Below, piece after piece: positions 45,744 to 54,161 of a DNA stretch of 64,000 nucleotides (its first letter is position 1; every line of letters starts with the position of its first letter). Source of the DNA: Sphingomonas sp. J315. Its GTDB lineage: Bacteria; Pseudomonadota; Alphaproteobacteria; Sphingomonadales; Sphingomonadaceae. The position numbers were made by a program, and so were the translations under genes. Under the pieces are notes generated by a model. The model had not been told where the DNA came from and ran no database searches. It saw nothing but the letters and a program-made list of their open reading frames with translations. The stretch lies in the NCBI RefSeq assembly GCF_024666595.1, contig NZ_CP088296.1, positions 3,090,501 to 3,154,500 of the forward strand, read 5' to 3'.

Positions 45744-46160
45744 ATGACCGACCTGATCGGCGGGATCGCCCGCAACATGAAGCACCTCTCGGAACGCCAG
45801 CGGGTGATTTCCGAGAATATCGCGAACAGCGAAACGCCGGGTTTCAAGGCGCGTGACGTGCGCACGCCTGACTTTAGCGACCTGGTCAATGCCGGTGCCA
45901 GCAGCGCCGGGATCGCGCGACCGCGGGTTCAGATCACCGGCAGCATGGCCGCACTCGGCGCGCGCGCGCCGATTTCGGCGGGGAGCATGATGCTCGATGC
46001 GAACACCAGCGAGACCAAGCCCGACGGCAACAATGTGACGCTGGAAGATCAGTTGCTCAAGATGGGCCAGATCCAGGCCGACTTCGCCGCGATGACCAGC
46101 CTCTACCGCAAGAGCCAGGGACTGATGCAGTCGGCGCTTGGCCGCAAGGGCGGCGGCTGA
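45744..46160 (+). CDS. flgB: Flagellar proximal rod protein FlgB
   Basis: 138 residues. Signature RQRVISENIANSETPGFKARDV and C-terminal NNVTLEDQLLKMGQIQADFAAMTSLYRK. Forms the proximal rod. Unusually it lies apart from flgC and fliE (52.6-53.3 kb), behind the FlaEY-like gene and before a terminator. Confidence 0.95.
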   Translation: MTDLIGGIARNMKHLSERQRVISENIANSETPGFKARDVRTPDFSDLVNAGASSAGIARPRVQITGSMAALGARAPISAGSMMLDANTSETKPDGNNVTLEDQLLKMGQIQADFAAMTSLYRKSQGLMQSALGRKGGG

Positions 46161-46177
46161 CACCGTTTCCGAACACA

Positions 46178-46215
46178 CAAAAGGGGGCCGTCCCGGCTGG
46201 GGCGGCCCCTTTTTG
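46178..46215. terminator. Bidirectional terminator between flgB and the transducer gene
   Basis: AAAAGGGGGCCG ... CGGCCCCTTTTT hairpin with A and T runs on both sides, placed between convergent genes. Confidence 0.88.
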
Positions 46216-46232
46216 TTTGCCGGTCCCGAGGT

Positions 46233-47769
46233 TCAGGCCGCGTGGCGCAGTCCGGGTGCCGCATCGTCCTCGAGCGCGAACCGCTCGGTCAGCCGTGCCA
46301 GCGCGCGTGCCTCGTCGGACAGGGCACGTGCGGCTGCATTGCTTTCCTCGACCATCGCCGCATTCTGCTGGGTGAGCTCGTTGAGCGTGGTGAACGCCGA
46401 ACTGACCTCACTCAGCGCGCTGGCGTGCGATCCGTAATCCTCGGCCATGCCGGTCAGCAGCCGGTGGACGCCCTCGACCACCTGTTCGATGCCGTTGAGT
46501 GCACCATCGACCTGGCCGATCGCGGTGACCGCATTCGCCACCTGATCCTGGGTAGAGGTGAGCTGTTCGCGCGCGCGTTTGGCCTCTTCCTCCGAGCGCA
46601 TCGCGAGCTGGCCGACAAGGTCGGCGACCACCGCAAATCCGCGCCCGGCCTCGCCCGCGCGTCCCGCCTCGACGGCAGCGTTCATCGCAAGGACGCGGGT
46701 CTGGAACGCGATCTTGTCGAGCCCTTCGATGACACCGTCGATACCCCTGGCGCTCACCGCAACCTGCTCCATCTGTTGCACTGCGCCGTCAGTGACGCTG
46801 CGGCCTAGCCGTACGCTGTCGATCGCCTCGTCGGCGCGTTCCACAGTCTCACGCACGGTGGCGTTGCCGTTGCTCAGCCGCGTGTCGATCTGGACGATGG
46901 CGGCTGAAGCCTCCTCGATCCGCGCGCTGGTGCGTTCGCTGCGCGCGGCGAGATCACCGGCGGCGTGCGCGATCTGTGTCGAATTGCCGTCGAGCTGTGA
47001 TGCTCCGCTCGACACCGCTTGAACCAGCATGCGCAGCGACCTCGATCGCCTGGTTGAAGTGCGCTTGAATTGCCGCATAGCTCACCGGCATCGTGCCCGC
47101 GATGCGATGATAGAGTTCGCCCCGGCTCAGCCCCTCCAGCCCGCGTGCCAGCGCGGCGGTGGCGCTTTCGAGTTCGGACATGCGCAATTCGCGCTCGGCG
47201 GTGATTGCGGCTTCGGTTGCACGCTGCGCCGCATCCTTCTGCGCGACCGCGTCGAGCAGGGCGACGACGCGCGCGGAGATGAAGACCAGCGCTCCGGCTT
47301 CGGCCAGCAGAATCGCGGCGTGCATCAGGATGCGCACGATCGATGTGCCGCCAAGGAACACCCAGTCGGGCACCGCCATGCCAAGGATCAGGTGATGTAC
47401 CGCGACGACCAGCGTGGCGCCGATGATCGCTCGCCAGTCGCACAGCACTGCGGTGATCGCGAGTGCGGCAAAGAACGCCATGTGCAGGTCGACCTGCCAC
47501 GCCATGCCGCGAAACGCGAACAGCATCAGCGCGGGGATCGCGACGACCGCCATGCTGACGGCGATGCGCGCGGTGCTGTCGGTCGCACCCTTTCTCCAGA
47601 GCCAGGTGGGGTAGGCGAGCAGTGCGACCAGCGCGATTGCGACGGTCACAAAGCTGTCGGCACCGGTCACCAGCATCCCTGCGAGCAGCGCGACCGACAG
47701 GGCGGCGGCAACCGCCATCACCAGCGTCAAACCCGCCTTGCGGATTGCATCTAGCGTCAGCTCAGTCAT
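46233..47769 (-). pseudogene. Methyl-accepting chemotaxis transducer, membrane type, frameshifted
   Basis: N-terminal frame (ATG 47769) has about six helices with conserved His (AVHHLILGMAV, WQVDLHMAFFAALAITA), a 6-TM type sensor. A HAMP-like part ends in HFNQAIEV. The second frame, from about 47040 down to 46233, gives [19 protein letters not shown] and the signalling tip [35 protein letters not shown]. Removing one base near 47030-47042 joins them as FNQAIEVLRMLVQ. As written the protein lacks its CheA-binding tip. Confidence 0.85.
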
Positions 47770-48061
47770 TCCATCCGTTCCTTCCGGTGCAGCCCACAGG
47801 CCGCGCGGCGAGTACGATGGCGCCGTGGCTCCACGTCTCCCGCATGATTGCATCCCTGTTTCCGGTGACGATCAGCGATCCGCGCACCGGTCCCGTGCCG
47901 AGCAGATCCGCATCGGCGCGAGCAATCCAGTCGATCATCTCGGCCTGACGCGCAGGCATGACCGGCACGATCAGCATCGCACCCGTGCGCGGGGGAGCGG
48001 CCGTGGCGATCAACGGAACTGCGAGCGGCACCGCCAGCGCGGCGATCAGACCGGGCTTCAA
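47762..48061 (-). CDS. Small exported protein of unknown function in the flagellar operon
   Basis: 99 residues starting with a signal peptide (LIAALAVPLAVPLIATAAPP). The mature part includes MPARQAEMIDWIARADADLL and GSLIVTGNRDAIMRETWSHG, not recognised. Its ATG (48061) overlaps the flgJ stop and its end overlaps the transducer start, so it is translationally coupled within flgI-flgJ-orf-transducer. A periplasmic or cell-surface role in flagellar assembly is plausible from context only. Confidence 0.65.
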   Translation of the reverse strand: MKPGLIAALAVPLAVPLIATAAPPRTGAMLIVPVMPARQAEMIDWIARADADLLGTGPVRGSLIVTGNRDAIMRETWSHGAIVLAARPVGCTGRNGWND

Positions 48062-48768
48062 AAGCTGGCGTTGACCGAGATCGGCACCGCCACCCCGGTT
48101 CCCGTCATCGCGCCCGACGCGCCATAGGCGGCGCTGCCGCTACCGTGGCGGCGGCGGGCGTCGGCGGCGATTTCCCCCATCATTTCGTTCGACAGGTCGA
48201 TCTGGCGCTTGAGCGTCGCGCCGTTGGTGGCGCAAATATCGCGCAGCTGCCCGGCGAGCGTTGCCAGCTCGGCGCGGGTGTCAGCGTCCAGCGCCTCGCG
48301 CCAGGCGGGGTTGGTCCGGTCGAGCCGTGCGACTTCTGTGTCGACCGCGCCGACCAGGCGGGACTTGGCCTGGACCAGCTCGGCGATTTCGCCGCGACGG
48401 CCATGCTGAAGCAGCAATGTTTCCTCCGCGCTGATCGACGCCAGTGAGCGGAACAGGTCGAGGAGTTCAGTTTCCATCCGGATTGCCCCCTGGAGCTTGA
48501 TGATCTGGTCCATGACTGCGGGCGCGAGGCCGATGCCGCCCTTGGCGGCGATCGCGGTCCCCAGGTTCTCGGCGAGCACGCCGCGGAACATCTGTTCGCC
48601 ATGCCCGCCGGAAAACTCGCCCTCCTCGACGCTTTCGAGCATCAACTGGGTCATCTGGCCGATGAACACCGCTTCGAACGCCTGCGCGGTCTCCTTGCTC
48701 TTGGGTTTGGGGACGCTGGGCGCGGTGCCGGTGGTCGCGGCGGCGGGTGTGGAAAGGGGGCTCATCAT
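48058..48768 (-). CDS. FlgJ-type rod-binding domain joined to a FlgN-like domain
   Basis: 236 residues. Residues 1-~95 are the rod-binding domain found in FlgJ N-termini and CheL: AQAFEAVFIGQMTQLMLESV, FSGGHGEQMFRGVLAENLG, GGIGLAPAVMDQIIKLQ. No muramidase follows. Residues ~100-236 look like the FlgN chaperone: LDLFRSLASISAEETLLLQH, EIAELVQAKSRLVGAVDTEV. The junction contains an internal ATG at 48477 with a G run as ribosome site, and a one-base insertion in 48486-48490 would end FlgJ with an overlapping TGA; so this may be two genes fused by a sequencing indel. ATG 48768 overlaps the flgI stop. Confidence 0.78.
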   Translation of the reverse strand: MMSPLSTPAAATTGTAPSVPKPKSKETAQAFEAVFIGQMTQLMLESVEEGEFSGGHGEQMFRGVLAENLGTAIAAKGGIGLAPAVMDQIIKLQGAIRMETELLDLFRSLASISAEETLLLQHGRRGEIAELVQAKSRLVGAVDTEVARLDRTNPAWREALDADTRAELATLAGQLRDICATNGATLKRQIDLSNEMMGEIAADARRRHGSGSAAYGASGAMTGTGVAVPISVNASF

Positions 48769-49883
48769 TGCACCTCGATGTCGGCCTGGAGCGCGCCGGC
48801 GCTCTTGATAGCCTGAAGGATGGTAATCAGGTCGCGGGGGCTGACGCCGAGCGCGTTGAGGCCCGCAACCAGCGCGGCGAGAGAGGTTTCGCCGCCCAGC
48901 GTTCCGAGCGAACGACCGGTGCCGTCATCGACCGTGACCTGGGTGCGCGGCACGACCTGGGTCTGGCCCTGTGACAGCGGCGCGGGCTGCGACACTTGCG
49001 GCGATTCCGCGACGCTGATGGTCAAGCCGCCCTGCGCGATCGCGACCGGGCTGACGCGGACATTGGCGCCCATCACCACCGTGCCCGAGGCTTCGTTGAC
49101 AATCACCTTCGCCGGCTGATCGACACGGACCGGCAGGTTTTCGATCCGCGCGACCAGGTCGACCACCGATCCGGGAAAGCCGGGGCCGGGCTTGATTTCG
49201 ACCGTCGCGGGGTCGAGCACCTCGGCGGTCCCCGCAAAGGCCCCGTTGATCGTGCCCGCAATCATGTTCGCGGTGGTGAAATCGGGATTCTTGAGCGCCA
49301 GCTTGAGGCTGGTCGAGCTGCGCAGCGCAAAGGGTACTTCGCGCTCGATGATCGCGCCATCCGCGATTCGGGCAGAGGTGGAGACGCCACGGCTGATGCT
49401 CGCCGCCGCGCCCTGTGCCTTGAAGCCGGAGACCGAGACCTGGCCCTGCGCGACCGCGTAGATTTCGCCGTCGAGTGCACGGAGCGACGAGGCGATCAGC
49501 GTCCCGCCCTGAAGACTGGTGGAATCGCCGATTGCGGATACGGTGACGTCGATCCGCGATCCAGCGCGCGCGAAGGGCGGCATGGTCGCGGTGATCGATA
49601 CCGCCGCGACGTTCATCGTCTTGAGCTGCGATCCGCGCACATTGACACCCATCCGCTCCAGCATCGCCTGCATCGATTCCTCGGTGAAGGGGGTGTTTCG
49701 CGTGCGGTCGCCAGTGCCGGCGAGGCCGACGACGAGGCCATATCCGACCAGCTGGTTGGGGCGGACATTCTCGATATCGACGATGTCCTTGATCCGGTGC
49801 GTGCTGTTCGCAGCGGCAGTGCCGGGCACCGCGAGCGCGAGGGCCAGCATCAGGAGTGTCAAAATGCGCATAAACCTGTCCAT
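48765..49883 (-). CDS. flgI: Flagellar P-ring protein
   Basis: 372 residues, standard length. Signal peptide ILTLLMLALALAVPGTAAA, then RIKDIVDIENVRPNQLVGYG and LVVGLAGTGDRTRNTPFTEE, SMQAMLERMGVNVRGSQLK; C-terminal LVAGLNALGVSPRDLITILQ. Forms the periplasmic P ring. ATG 49883 is used; ATG 49871 is possible. Divergent from fliX across 72 bases. Confidence 0.95.
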   Translation of the reverse strand: MDRFMRILTLLMLALALAVPGTAAANSTHRIKDIVDIENVRPNQLVGYGLVVGLAGTGDRTRNTPFTEESMQAMLERMGVNVRGSQLKTMNVAAVSITATMPPFARAGSRIDVTVSAIGDSTSLQGGTLIASSLRALDGEIYAVAQGQVSVSGFKAQGAAASISRGVSTSARIADGAIIEREVPFALRSSTSLKLALKNPDFTTANMIAGTINGAFAGTAEVLDPATVEIKPGPGFPGSVVDLVARIENLPVRVDQPAKVIVNEASGTVVMGANVRVSPVAIAQGGLTISVAESPQVSQPAPLSQGQTQVVPRTQVTVDDGTGRSLGTLGGETSLAALVAGLNALGVSPRDLITILQAIKSAGALQADIEVQ

Positions 49884-49907
49884 CGTCTCCGGAACCGCGT
49901 TAATCTT

Positions 49908-49913
49908 CTTATA
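49908..49913 (-). promoter_or_regulatory. -10-like TATAAG upstream of flgI
   Basis: TATAAG on the minus strand 25 bases before the flgI start in the flgI-fliX divergent region; the same hexamer occurs before flgC. No -35 hexamer is convincing. Confidence 0.35.
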
Positions 49914-49955
49914 GAAAGGGAAAGGCCCTTCCGGTCTTCGCGGAGAACAGAAGCA

Positions 49956-50381
49956 GTGCGTATCGAGGGTGTCCCGATGCCGGTCCAGATGGTGCTCAAT
50001 GCACTGTCGAAGTCCGACGCCGCCCTGCGCCTGACGCTCCCGAAAATGGAGATGCCCGAAGCGCCCCAGCAGGGGCAGCAGGCCGCCCCGACCTTGCAGG
50101 CATCGACCACGGTCCATGTCCTGCTCGCCGCAGCCACCGCATTGGAAACCCCGCAGGAAAAGCGCCGCCGCGAGGCGCGCCCGGCCGCACGCGGGCTCGA
50201 GATTCTCGACCAGCTTCATGCTGCGGGGGTGAAGGGCGTGCCCGAGGAAAAAGCACTCGATGCGCTCGCTCAATGGGCGGCCGCGTTCGAGATGCCCGAA
50301 GACCCAGCGCTCGCCGACATCGCCCGCGAAATCGAGCTGCGCGTCCGCGTCGAGCTGGCGAAGCACGACCGCACGGTCTGA
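49956..50381 (+). CDS. fliX: FliX-type flagellar assembly regulator
   Basis: 141 residues, cytoplasmic and helical, with GLEILDQLHAAGVKGVPEEK and C-terminal IEL-R-VELAK (IAREIELRVRVELAKHDRTV). In Caulobacter FliX couples early flagellar assembly to FlbD activity, and fliX is likewise divergent from flgI. GTG 49956 (VRIEGVP) is preferred; ATG 49977 has GAGGG seven bases upstream and is an alternative. A long frame upstream is a shadow of flgI. Confidence 0.8.
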   Translation: MRIEGVPMPVQMVLNALSKSDAALRLTLPKMEMPEAPQQGQQAAPTLQASTTVHVLLAAATALETPQEKRRREARPAARGLEILDQLHAAGVKGVPEEKALDALAQWAAAFEMPEDPALADIAREIELRVRVELAKHDRTV

Positions 50382-50465
50382 CCCCGAATCTCAAGAGAGA
50401 TGGTTAACGGGTGATCTGCTGGCTCACCTCCCTCCAACGGAGGGGACATTGAATGTCGTACAAAG

Positions 50466-51544
50466 CTACGCTCCACCCCGTGCCAGCTTCATCACATAGC
50501 TGATGACCTCGGCCACCGCCTGATAATGCTCCAGCGGGATCGGGTGGTCGATCTCGGCGCTGGCGTGCAGCGCGCGGGCAAGCGGGCGGTTTTCGACCAG
50601 CGGAACCCCGTTGGCGGTGGCGATCTCGCGGATCTTGAGCGCGATGGCGTCGGTGCCCTTGGCCACCACGATCGGCGCGTTCATCGCGCCGTGATCGTAA
50701 CGCAGCGCGACCGCATAATGGGTCGGGTTGGTGATGACGACAGTGGCGGTAGGGACCGCCTGCATCATCCGCTGGCGCGACCGCTTCATCCCGATCTGGC
50801 GCATCCTGCCCTTGACCTTGGGATCGCCCTCCTGTTCCTTGTGCTCGTCCTTCATGTCCTTGAGGGACATCATCTTCTGCTTGGTCCAGTTGTGCCGCTG
50901 GTAGATAAAGTCGGATCCGGCGATCGCTGCGACCAGCACGACGACGATGACGAGAACATTCCACACCATGGTCTGCGCCAGGTCGATGATCGTGCCGGGG
51001 CCGATCCCGACCATCTTTTCGAAACCGGGTAGAAAGGGCCAGAGGATCAGCCCGCCGATCCCGGCGACAGCGATCAGCTTGGCGAGCGTCTTGGCGAACT
51101 CGACCAGCCCCTTCATCCCGAACATGCGCCCGAAACCGGAGATCGGATTGATCTTCGACCATTTGGGCGCAATCCGGCTGAAGCTGATCATCGGGCGCCC
51201 GGACATCAGACCTCCCAGCAGCGCGAAGCCGAACAGGGCCCCGAGCAGCGGAAGGATGCCCATGGCGACCTCGCCGAGAATGAAGCCGCCGAACGCCTGC
51301 GCTCCCTGGGGCTCGAACAGAAAGCTGTCGGCGCGGCCCCAGATGCGCGCGAGCGATCCGGCGAGGTTGGAGATCGCGTGCGCGCCGAGTCCTCCGGTGA
51401 CGACGACCAGCCCGGCGAACATCGCGGCCTGGCGCATCTCCGGTGCCATCGGCACATCGCCCTTTTCCGCGCATCGTCGATGCGCTTCTGACTGGGGGCG
51501 AATGTTTTCGAGTCCTTGTCTTCCGACTCCGATCCACCGGCCAT
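50466..51544 (-). pseudogene. flhB: Flagellar type III export protein FlhB, frameshifted near its start
   Basis: About 359 residues once joined. The start MAGGSESEDKDSKTFAPSQK is in one frame; GDVPMAPEMRQAAMFAG onward is in another. Restoring one G in the run at 51470-51472 (coding AAAAGGG) gives RIDDARKRGDVPMAP. Four helices follow and the self-cleavage site NPTH appears in VVITNPTHYAVALRYD. FlhB switches export specificity at hook completion. Without repair only a product from internal ATG 51455 could be made. Confidence 0.92.
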
Positions 51545-51548
51545 CGCG

Positions 51549-52307
51549 TCAGCTCCAGCCCATGTTCATCCACGCCGCGATGCTGTTCGCGAAGGTGACG
51601 AGCGTCGCCCCCAAGGTCGCGGCGGTAATGGTGATGCCGAGCAGCAGGTTGAGCGGCTGCGCGATGAAGAAGACCTGCAACGCCGGCGCGACGCGCGCGA
51701 CGAGGCCGAGAACGGTGTTGAACACGATGCCATAGACCAGCAGCGGCGCGGCGAGCGAGACGCCGAGCGCGAGCGAATTGCCCGCGACGCGCACCGCAAG
51801 GTCAGCGAAATCCTGGCTGTTGGGAATGGCCCCGATCGGGAACAGGCCGTATGACTTGATCAGCGCACCGATCCACAAATGGTGGACCGCCATCGCGAAG
51901 CAGACGACCGCTGCGGCGACACCCACGAACCGCGACAGCAACGGTGCCTGCCCCGACTGGCCGGGGTCGAACACTATCGCTGAGGTCAGTCCGATCTGAA
52001 GGCTGATCAGCGACCCGGCGATCGAGATCGCCTGGTACATCATCCGCATGATAAGGCCGAGGCCAATGCCGACCAGCAACTCGGCGACAAGGATCGCGGC
52101 AAGCTGAAGATCGGTGACCGCCGCCATCGGGATGACCTTGGCCGACAGAAAACCCCACAGGCCCAGCGTCATGCCCATTCCCGCGAACAGGCGGATCTGC
52201 GCGGGGACGGCGTCTTCGGAAAAGACCGGCAGCAGCATCAGTACCGACCCGACCCGCGCGAACAGGATGAGGAAGGCGGTGGCGTGCAGCGGCAGGTCTT
52301 CGATCAT
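51549..52307 (-). CDS. fliR: Flagellar export gate protein FliR
   Basis: 252 residues, six helices; LFARVGSVLMLLPVFSEDAV, GLGLIMRMMYQAISIAGSLI, QIGLTSAIVFDPGQSGQAPL are FliR hallmarks. Part of the FliPQR export channel. Between fliQ (7 bases) and flhB (4 bases). Confidence 0.94.
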   Translation of the reverse strand: MIEDLPLHATAFLILFARVGSVLMLLPVFSEDAVPAQIRLFAGMGMTLGLWGFLSAKVIPMAAVTDLQLAAILVAELLVGIGLGLIMRMMYQAISIAGSLISLQIGLTSAIVFDPGQSGQAPLLSRFVGVAAAVVCFAMAVHHLWIGALIKSYGLFPIGAIPNSQDFADLAVRVAGNSLALGVSLAAPLLVYGIVFNTVLGLVARVAPALQVFFIAQPLNLLLGITITAATLGATLVTFANSIAAWMNMGWS

Positions 52308-52314
52308 CGGCGCG

Positions 52315-52581
52315 TCAGCCGCCCTGGACGATCTTGTCGCCCAGCACGTGCATGAAGTCGCCGAGCGCGGAGCCGATCATCGGAAAGCTGAGCAGCAGGG
52401 TGATCCCCATGATGATAATCTTGGGCACGAAGGTCAGCGTCTGTTCCTGGATCTGGGTCAGCGCCTGGAGCAAGCCGATCGCGACGCCGGTGAACAGCGC
52501 GGCGAACAGCAACGGCCCGGCGACGGTCAGCGTCAGGATCAGCGCGGCGCGCCCGATCTCGATGGCGGCGTTCGCGTCCAC
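52315..52581 (-). CDS. fliQ: Flagellar export gate protein FliQ
   Basis: 88 residues, two helices: ALILTLTVAGPLLFAALFTG, VAIGLLQALTQIQEQTLTFV, PKIIIMGITLLLSFPMIGSA. Start ATG 52581 abuts the fliE stop. Confidence 0.95.
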   Translation of the reverse strand: MDANAAIEIGRAALILTLTVAGPLLFAALFTGVAIGLLQALTQIQEQTLTFVPKIIIMGITLLLSFPMIGSALGDFMHVLGDKIVQGG

Positions 52582-52910
52582 TAGATCTGCATCCGCATGA
52601 TTTCGGAATAGGCGTTCACGACACGGTCGCGCACCGCGACCACGGTGTCGAGCGCGACTTCGGCGGCGCCCATCGCGGTCACCACGTCGATCAGGTCGCC
52701 CTTGCCTGCGATCTGGCGCGCCGATGCGGTCTCGGCGGCCTTGAGGCTCGATGTCGCATCGCCGACCATGCCCTGAACGAGTTGGCCAAAGCCACCCGCG
52801 ACGGGGGCGTCGGCCGCGCCGGGACCGCCGATGCCGGGGCCGCGCGAGAGCGGCGAGATGCCGGCGGCACGGCCATAGGCGCTGGCGGCGTCGAGTGCTC
52901 CGATGGACAT
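52581..52910 (-). CDS. fliE: Flagellar hook-basal body complex protein FliE
   Basis: 109 residues. Conserved C-terminus LIDVVTAMGAAEVALDTVVA, VRDRVVNAYSEIMRMQI. Links MS ring and rod and is needed to start rod export. Between flgC and fliQ. Confidence 0.93.
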   Translation of the reverse strand: MSIGALDAASAYGRAAGISPLSRGPGIGGPGAADAPVAGGFGQLVQGMVGDATSSLKAAETASARQIAGKGDLIDVVTAMGAAEVALDTVVAVRDRVVNAYSEIMRMQI

Positions 52911-52921
52911 GGCTGCGATCC

Positions 52922-53329
52922 TTATTTCAGCAGGTCGATGGTGCGCATCGTCATGCCCTTGGCGGCTTCGATGGCGCTGAGATTGGCTTCGTAAGAGCGT
53001 TGTGCGGCCTTGAGGTCGGCGGTCTCGACGAGCCCGTTGACGTTGGGCATGTTCACATAGCCCTTGGCGTCGGCAGCGGGGTTGCCCGGCTGATAGACGC
53101 GCTGGAACGCGGACTTGTCGGTCGCGACCCCCTTGACCGATACCTTGGTCGCGCCGGTCGCGCGATCCACCTCGGCGGCAAAAGTTGCCACGCGACGGCG
53201 ATAGGGGTCGCCGCCCGGGGTCTGCGACACCGAGCTCTGGTTGGCGAGGTTCTCGGCGATCACGCGCATCCGCAGCGACTGGGCACGCAGGCCCGAGGCG
53301 GAGACCGAGACGGCACTTTTGAGGTCCAT
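52922..53329 (-). CDS. flgC: Flagellar proximal rod protein FlgC
   Basis: 135 residues. SVSASGLRAQSLRMRVIAEN, LANQSSVSQTPGGDPYRRR, and C-terminal YVNMPNVNGLVETADLKAAQ, RSYEANLSAIEAAKGM. ATG 53329; the frame extends upstream across the promoter region without homology. First gene of flgC-fliE-fliQ-fliR-flhB. Confidence 0.95.
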   Translation of the reverse strand: MDLKSAVSVSASGLRAQSLRMRVIAENLANQSSVSQTPGGDPYRRRVATFAAEVDRATGATKVSVKGVATDKSAFQRVYQPGNPAADAKGYVNMPNVNGLVETADLKAAQRSYEANLSAIEAAKGMTMRTIDLLK

Positions 53330-53349
53330 GTTCCCAAATCCGGCGCGGC

Positions 53350-53364
53350 GGGCAGGAATTGCCC
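53350..53364. promoter_or_regulatory. Dyad GGGCA-N5-TGCCC upstream of flgC
   Basis: GGGCA-GGAAT-TGCCC, 21 bases before the flgC start and just downstream of a TATAAG hexamer, where a bound regulator would block transcription. Confidence 0.5.
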
Positions 53365-53375
53365 CCGACGCTTTC

Positions 53376-53381
53376 CTTATA
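53376..53381 (-). promoter_or_regulatory. -10-like TATAAG for flgC
   Basis: Minus-strand TATAAG (CCTATAAGGAAAG), 47 bases before flgC; the same hexamer as at flgI. Confidence 0.38.
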
Positions 53382-53410
53382 GGCAAGTTTTTCCGGGTCG
53401 GTCGGACCGG

Positions 53411-53425
53411 GGGCAATTTCTGCCG
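53411..53425. promoter_or_regulatory. Dyad GGGCA-N5-TGCCG upstream of the second fliN
   Basis: GGGCA-ATTTC-TGCCG, two bases before TATAAA (53428-53433) reading towards the short fliN. Third instance of the GGCA-N5-TGCC pattern at a flagellar promoter. Confidence 0.5.
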
Positions 53426-53427
53426 CC

Positions 53428-53433
53428 TATAAA
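53428..53433 (+). promoter_or_regulatory. -10-like TATAAA for the short fliN-fliO-fliP unit
   Basis: TATAAA would place the transcript start near 53440, giving a ~24-base leader to GTG 53464, whose ribosome site AGGGGA lies at 53451-53456. This argues against ATG 53440, which would be leaderless. Confidence 0.4.
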
Positions 53434-53463
53434 CATCGCATGACGAACACGCAGGGGAATGCC

Positions 53464-53697
53464 GTGCTCAACGATATCATGGTCGAACTGTCGATCGTGC
53501 TGGGGTCCACCCGGCTGCCGATCCGCGAGGTGCTCAAGATGAGCCGCGGCGCGATCGTTGCGCTCGACAGCACCGACGCCGATCCGACGCTGATCTACGT
53601 CAACGACACGCTGGTCGCGCGGGGGCGGGTGATCGTGAGCGGCGAGCACATGTCGATCGAGATTTCCGAAGTCCTCCCCGCGAGTGCAGTCGCATGA
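53464..53697 (+). CDS. Second, minimal FliN/SpoA-domain switch protein
   Basis: 77 residues, almost only the SpoA fold: IMVELSIVLGSTRLPIREVL, MSRGAIVALDSTDADPTLI, YVNDTLVARGRVIVSG, and a short tail. It resembles FliN but lacks the N-terminal extension of the 39020 paralogue. GTG 53464 has a good ribosome site; ATG 53440 is in frame but lacks one. Its stop overlaps fliO (ATGA). Confidence 0.85.
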   Translation: MLNDIMVELSIVLGSTRLPIREVLKMSRGAIVALDSTDADPTLIYVNDTLVARGRVIVSGEHMSIEISEVLPASAVA

Positions 53698-54161
53698 CCG
53701 CGCTCGCCCTGCTGCGCATGTTCGGTGCGCTCGCCATGGTGCTCGGCCTGCTTGGTGGTGCGCTGTGGGCGGTGCGTCGCTTCGACATCCGCCTGCCCGG
53801 ACGGCTCGGAACGGGCGGCACGCCGGACAAGCGCCTCGAAGTGGTGGAGCGGCTGACCGTCGATCCAAAGCGCTCGCTGCTGCTCGTGCGCCGCGACAAT
53901 GTCGAGCATCTCGTACTGATGGCACCTGAGGGCAACGTCGTGCTGCATGAGGCGCGCACCGACGCGCCCGCGCTGCGCCTGCTCGACGCGCCGGCACCCC
54001 AGCCTGTCATTGCCGCGTCGGTCGAGGCCGCGCCGGTGGCGATGACCCCGATGTTCGACGCAGCCCGCGACGGCGGTGACGATGCCGGATCGACCGCGTT
54101 CCTCAGCAACCTCGAACGCTTCCAGAGCTTCGCGAACGCTCGGATCGCCGGACATGCCTAA
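53694..54161 (+). CDS. fliO: Flagellar biosynthesis protein FliO
   Basis: 155 residues: one N-terminal helix (FGALAMVLGLLGGALWAV) and a small cytoplasmic domain with LEVVERLTVDPKRSLLLVRR and NVEHLVLMAPEGNVVL. Helps assemble the FliP ring. Overlaps the fliN paralogue and fliP. Confidence 0.88.
   Translation: MTALALLRMFGALAMVLGLLGGALWAVRRFDIRLPGRLGTGGTPDKRLEVVERLTVDPKRSLLLVRRDNVEHLVLMAPEGNVVLHEARTDAPALRLLDAPAPQPVIAASVEAAPVAMTPMFDAARDGGDDAGSTAFLSNLERFQSFANARIAGHA

Noticed and set aside
48996..49955. Long plus-strand extension upstream of fliX
   Set aside because: It is antisense to flgI and only the last 141 codons resemble FliX.
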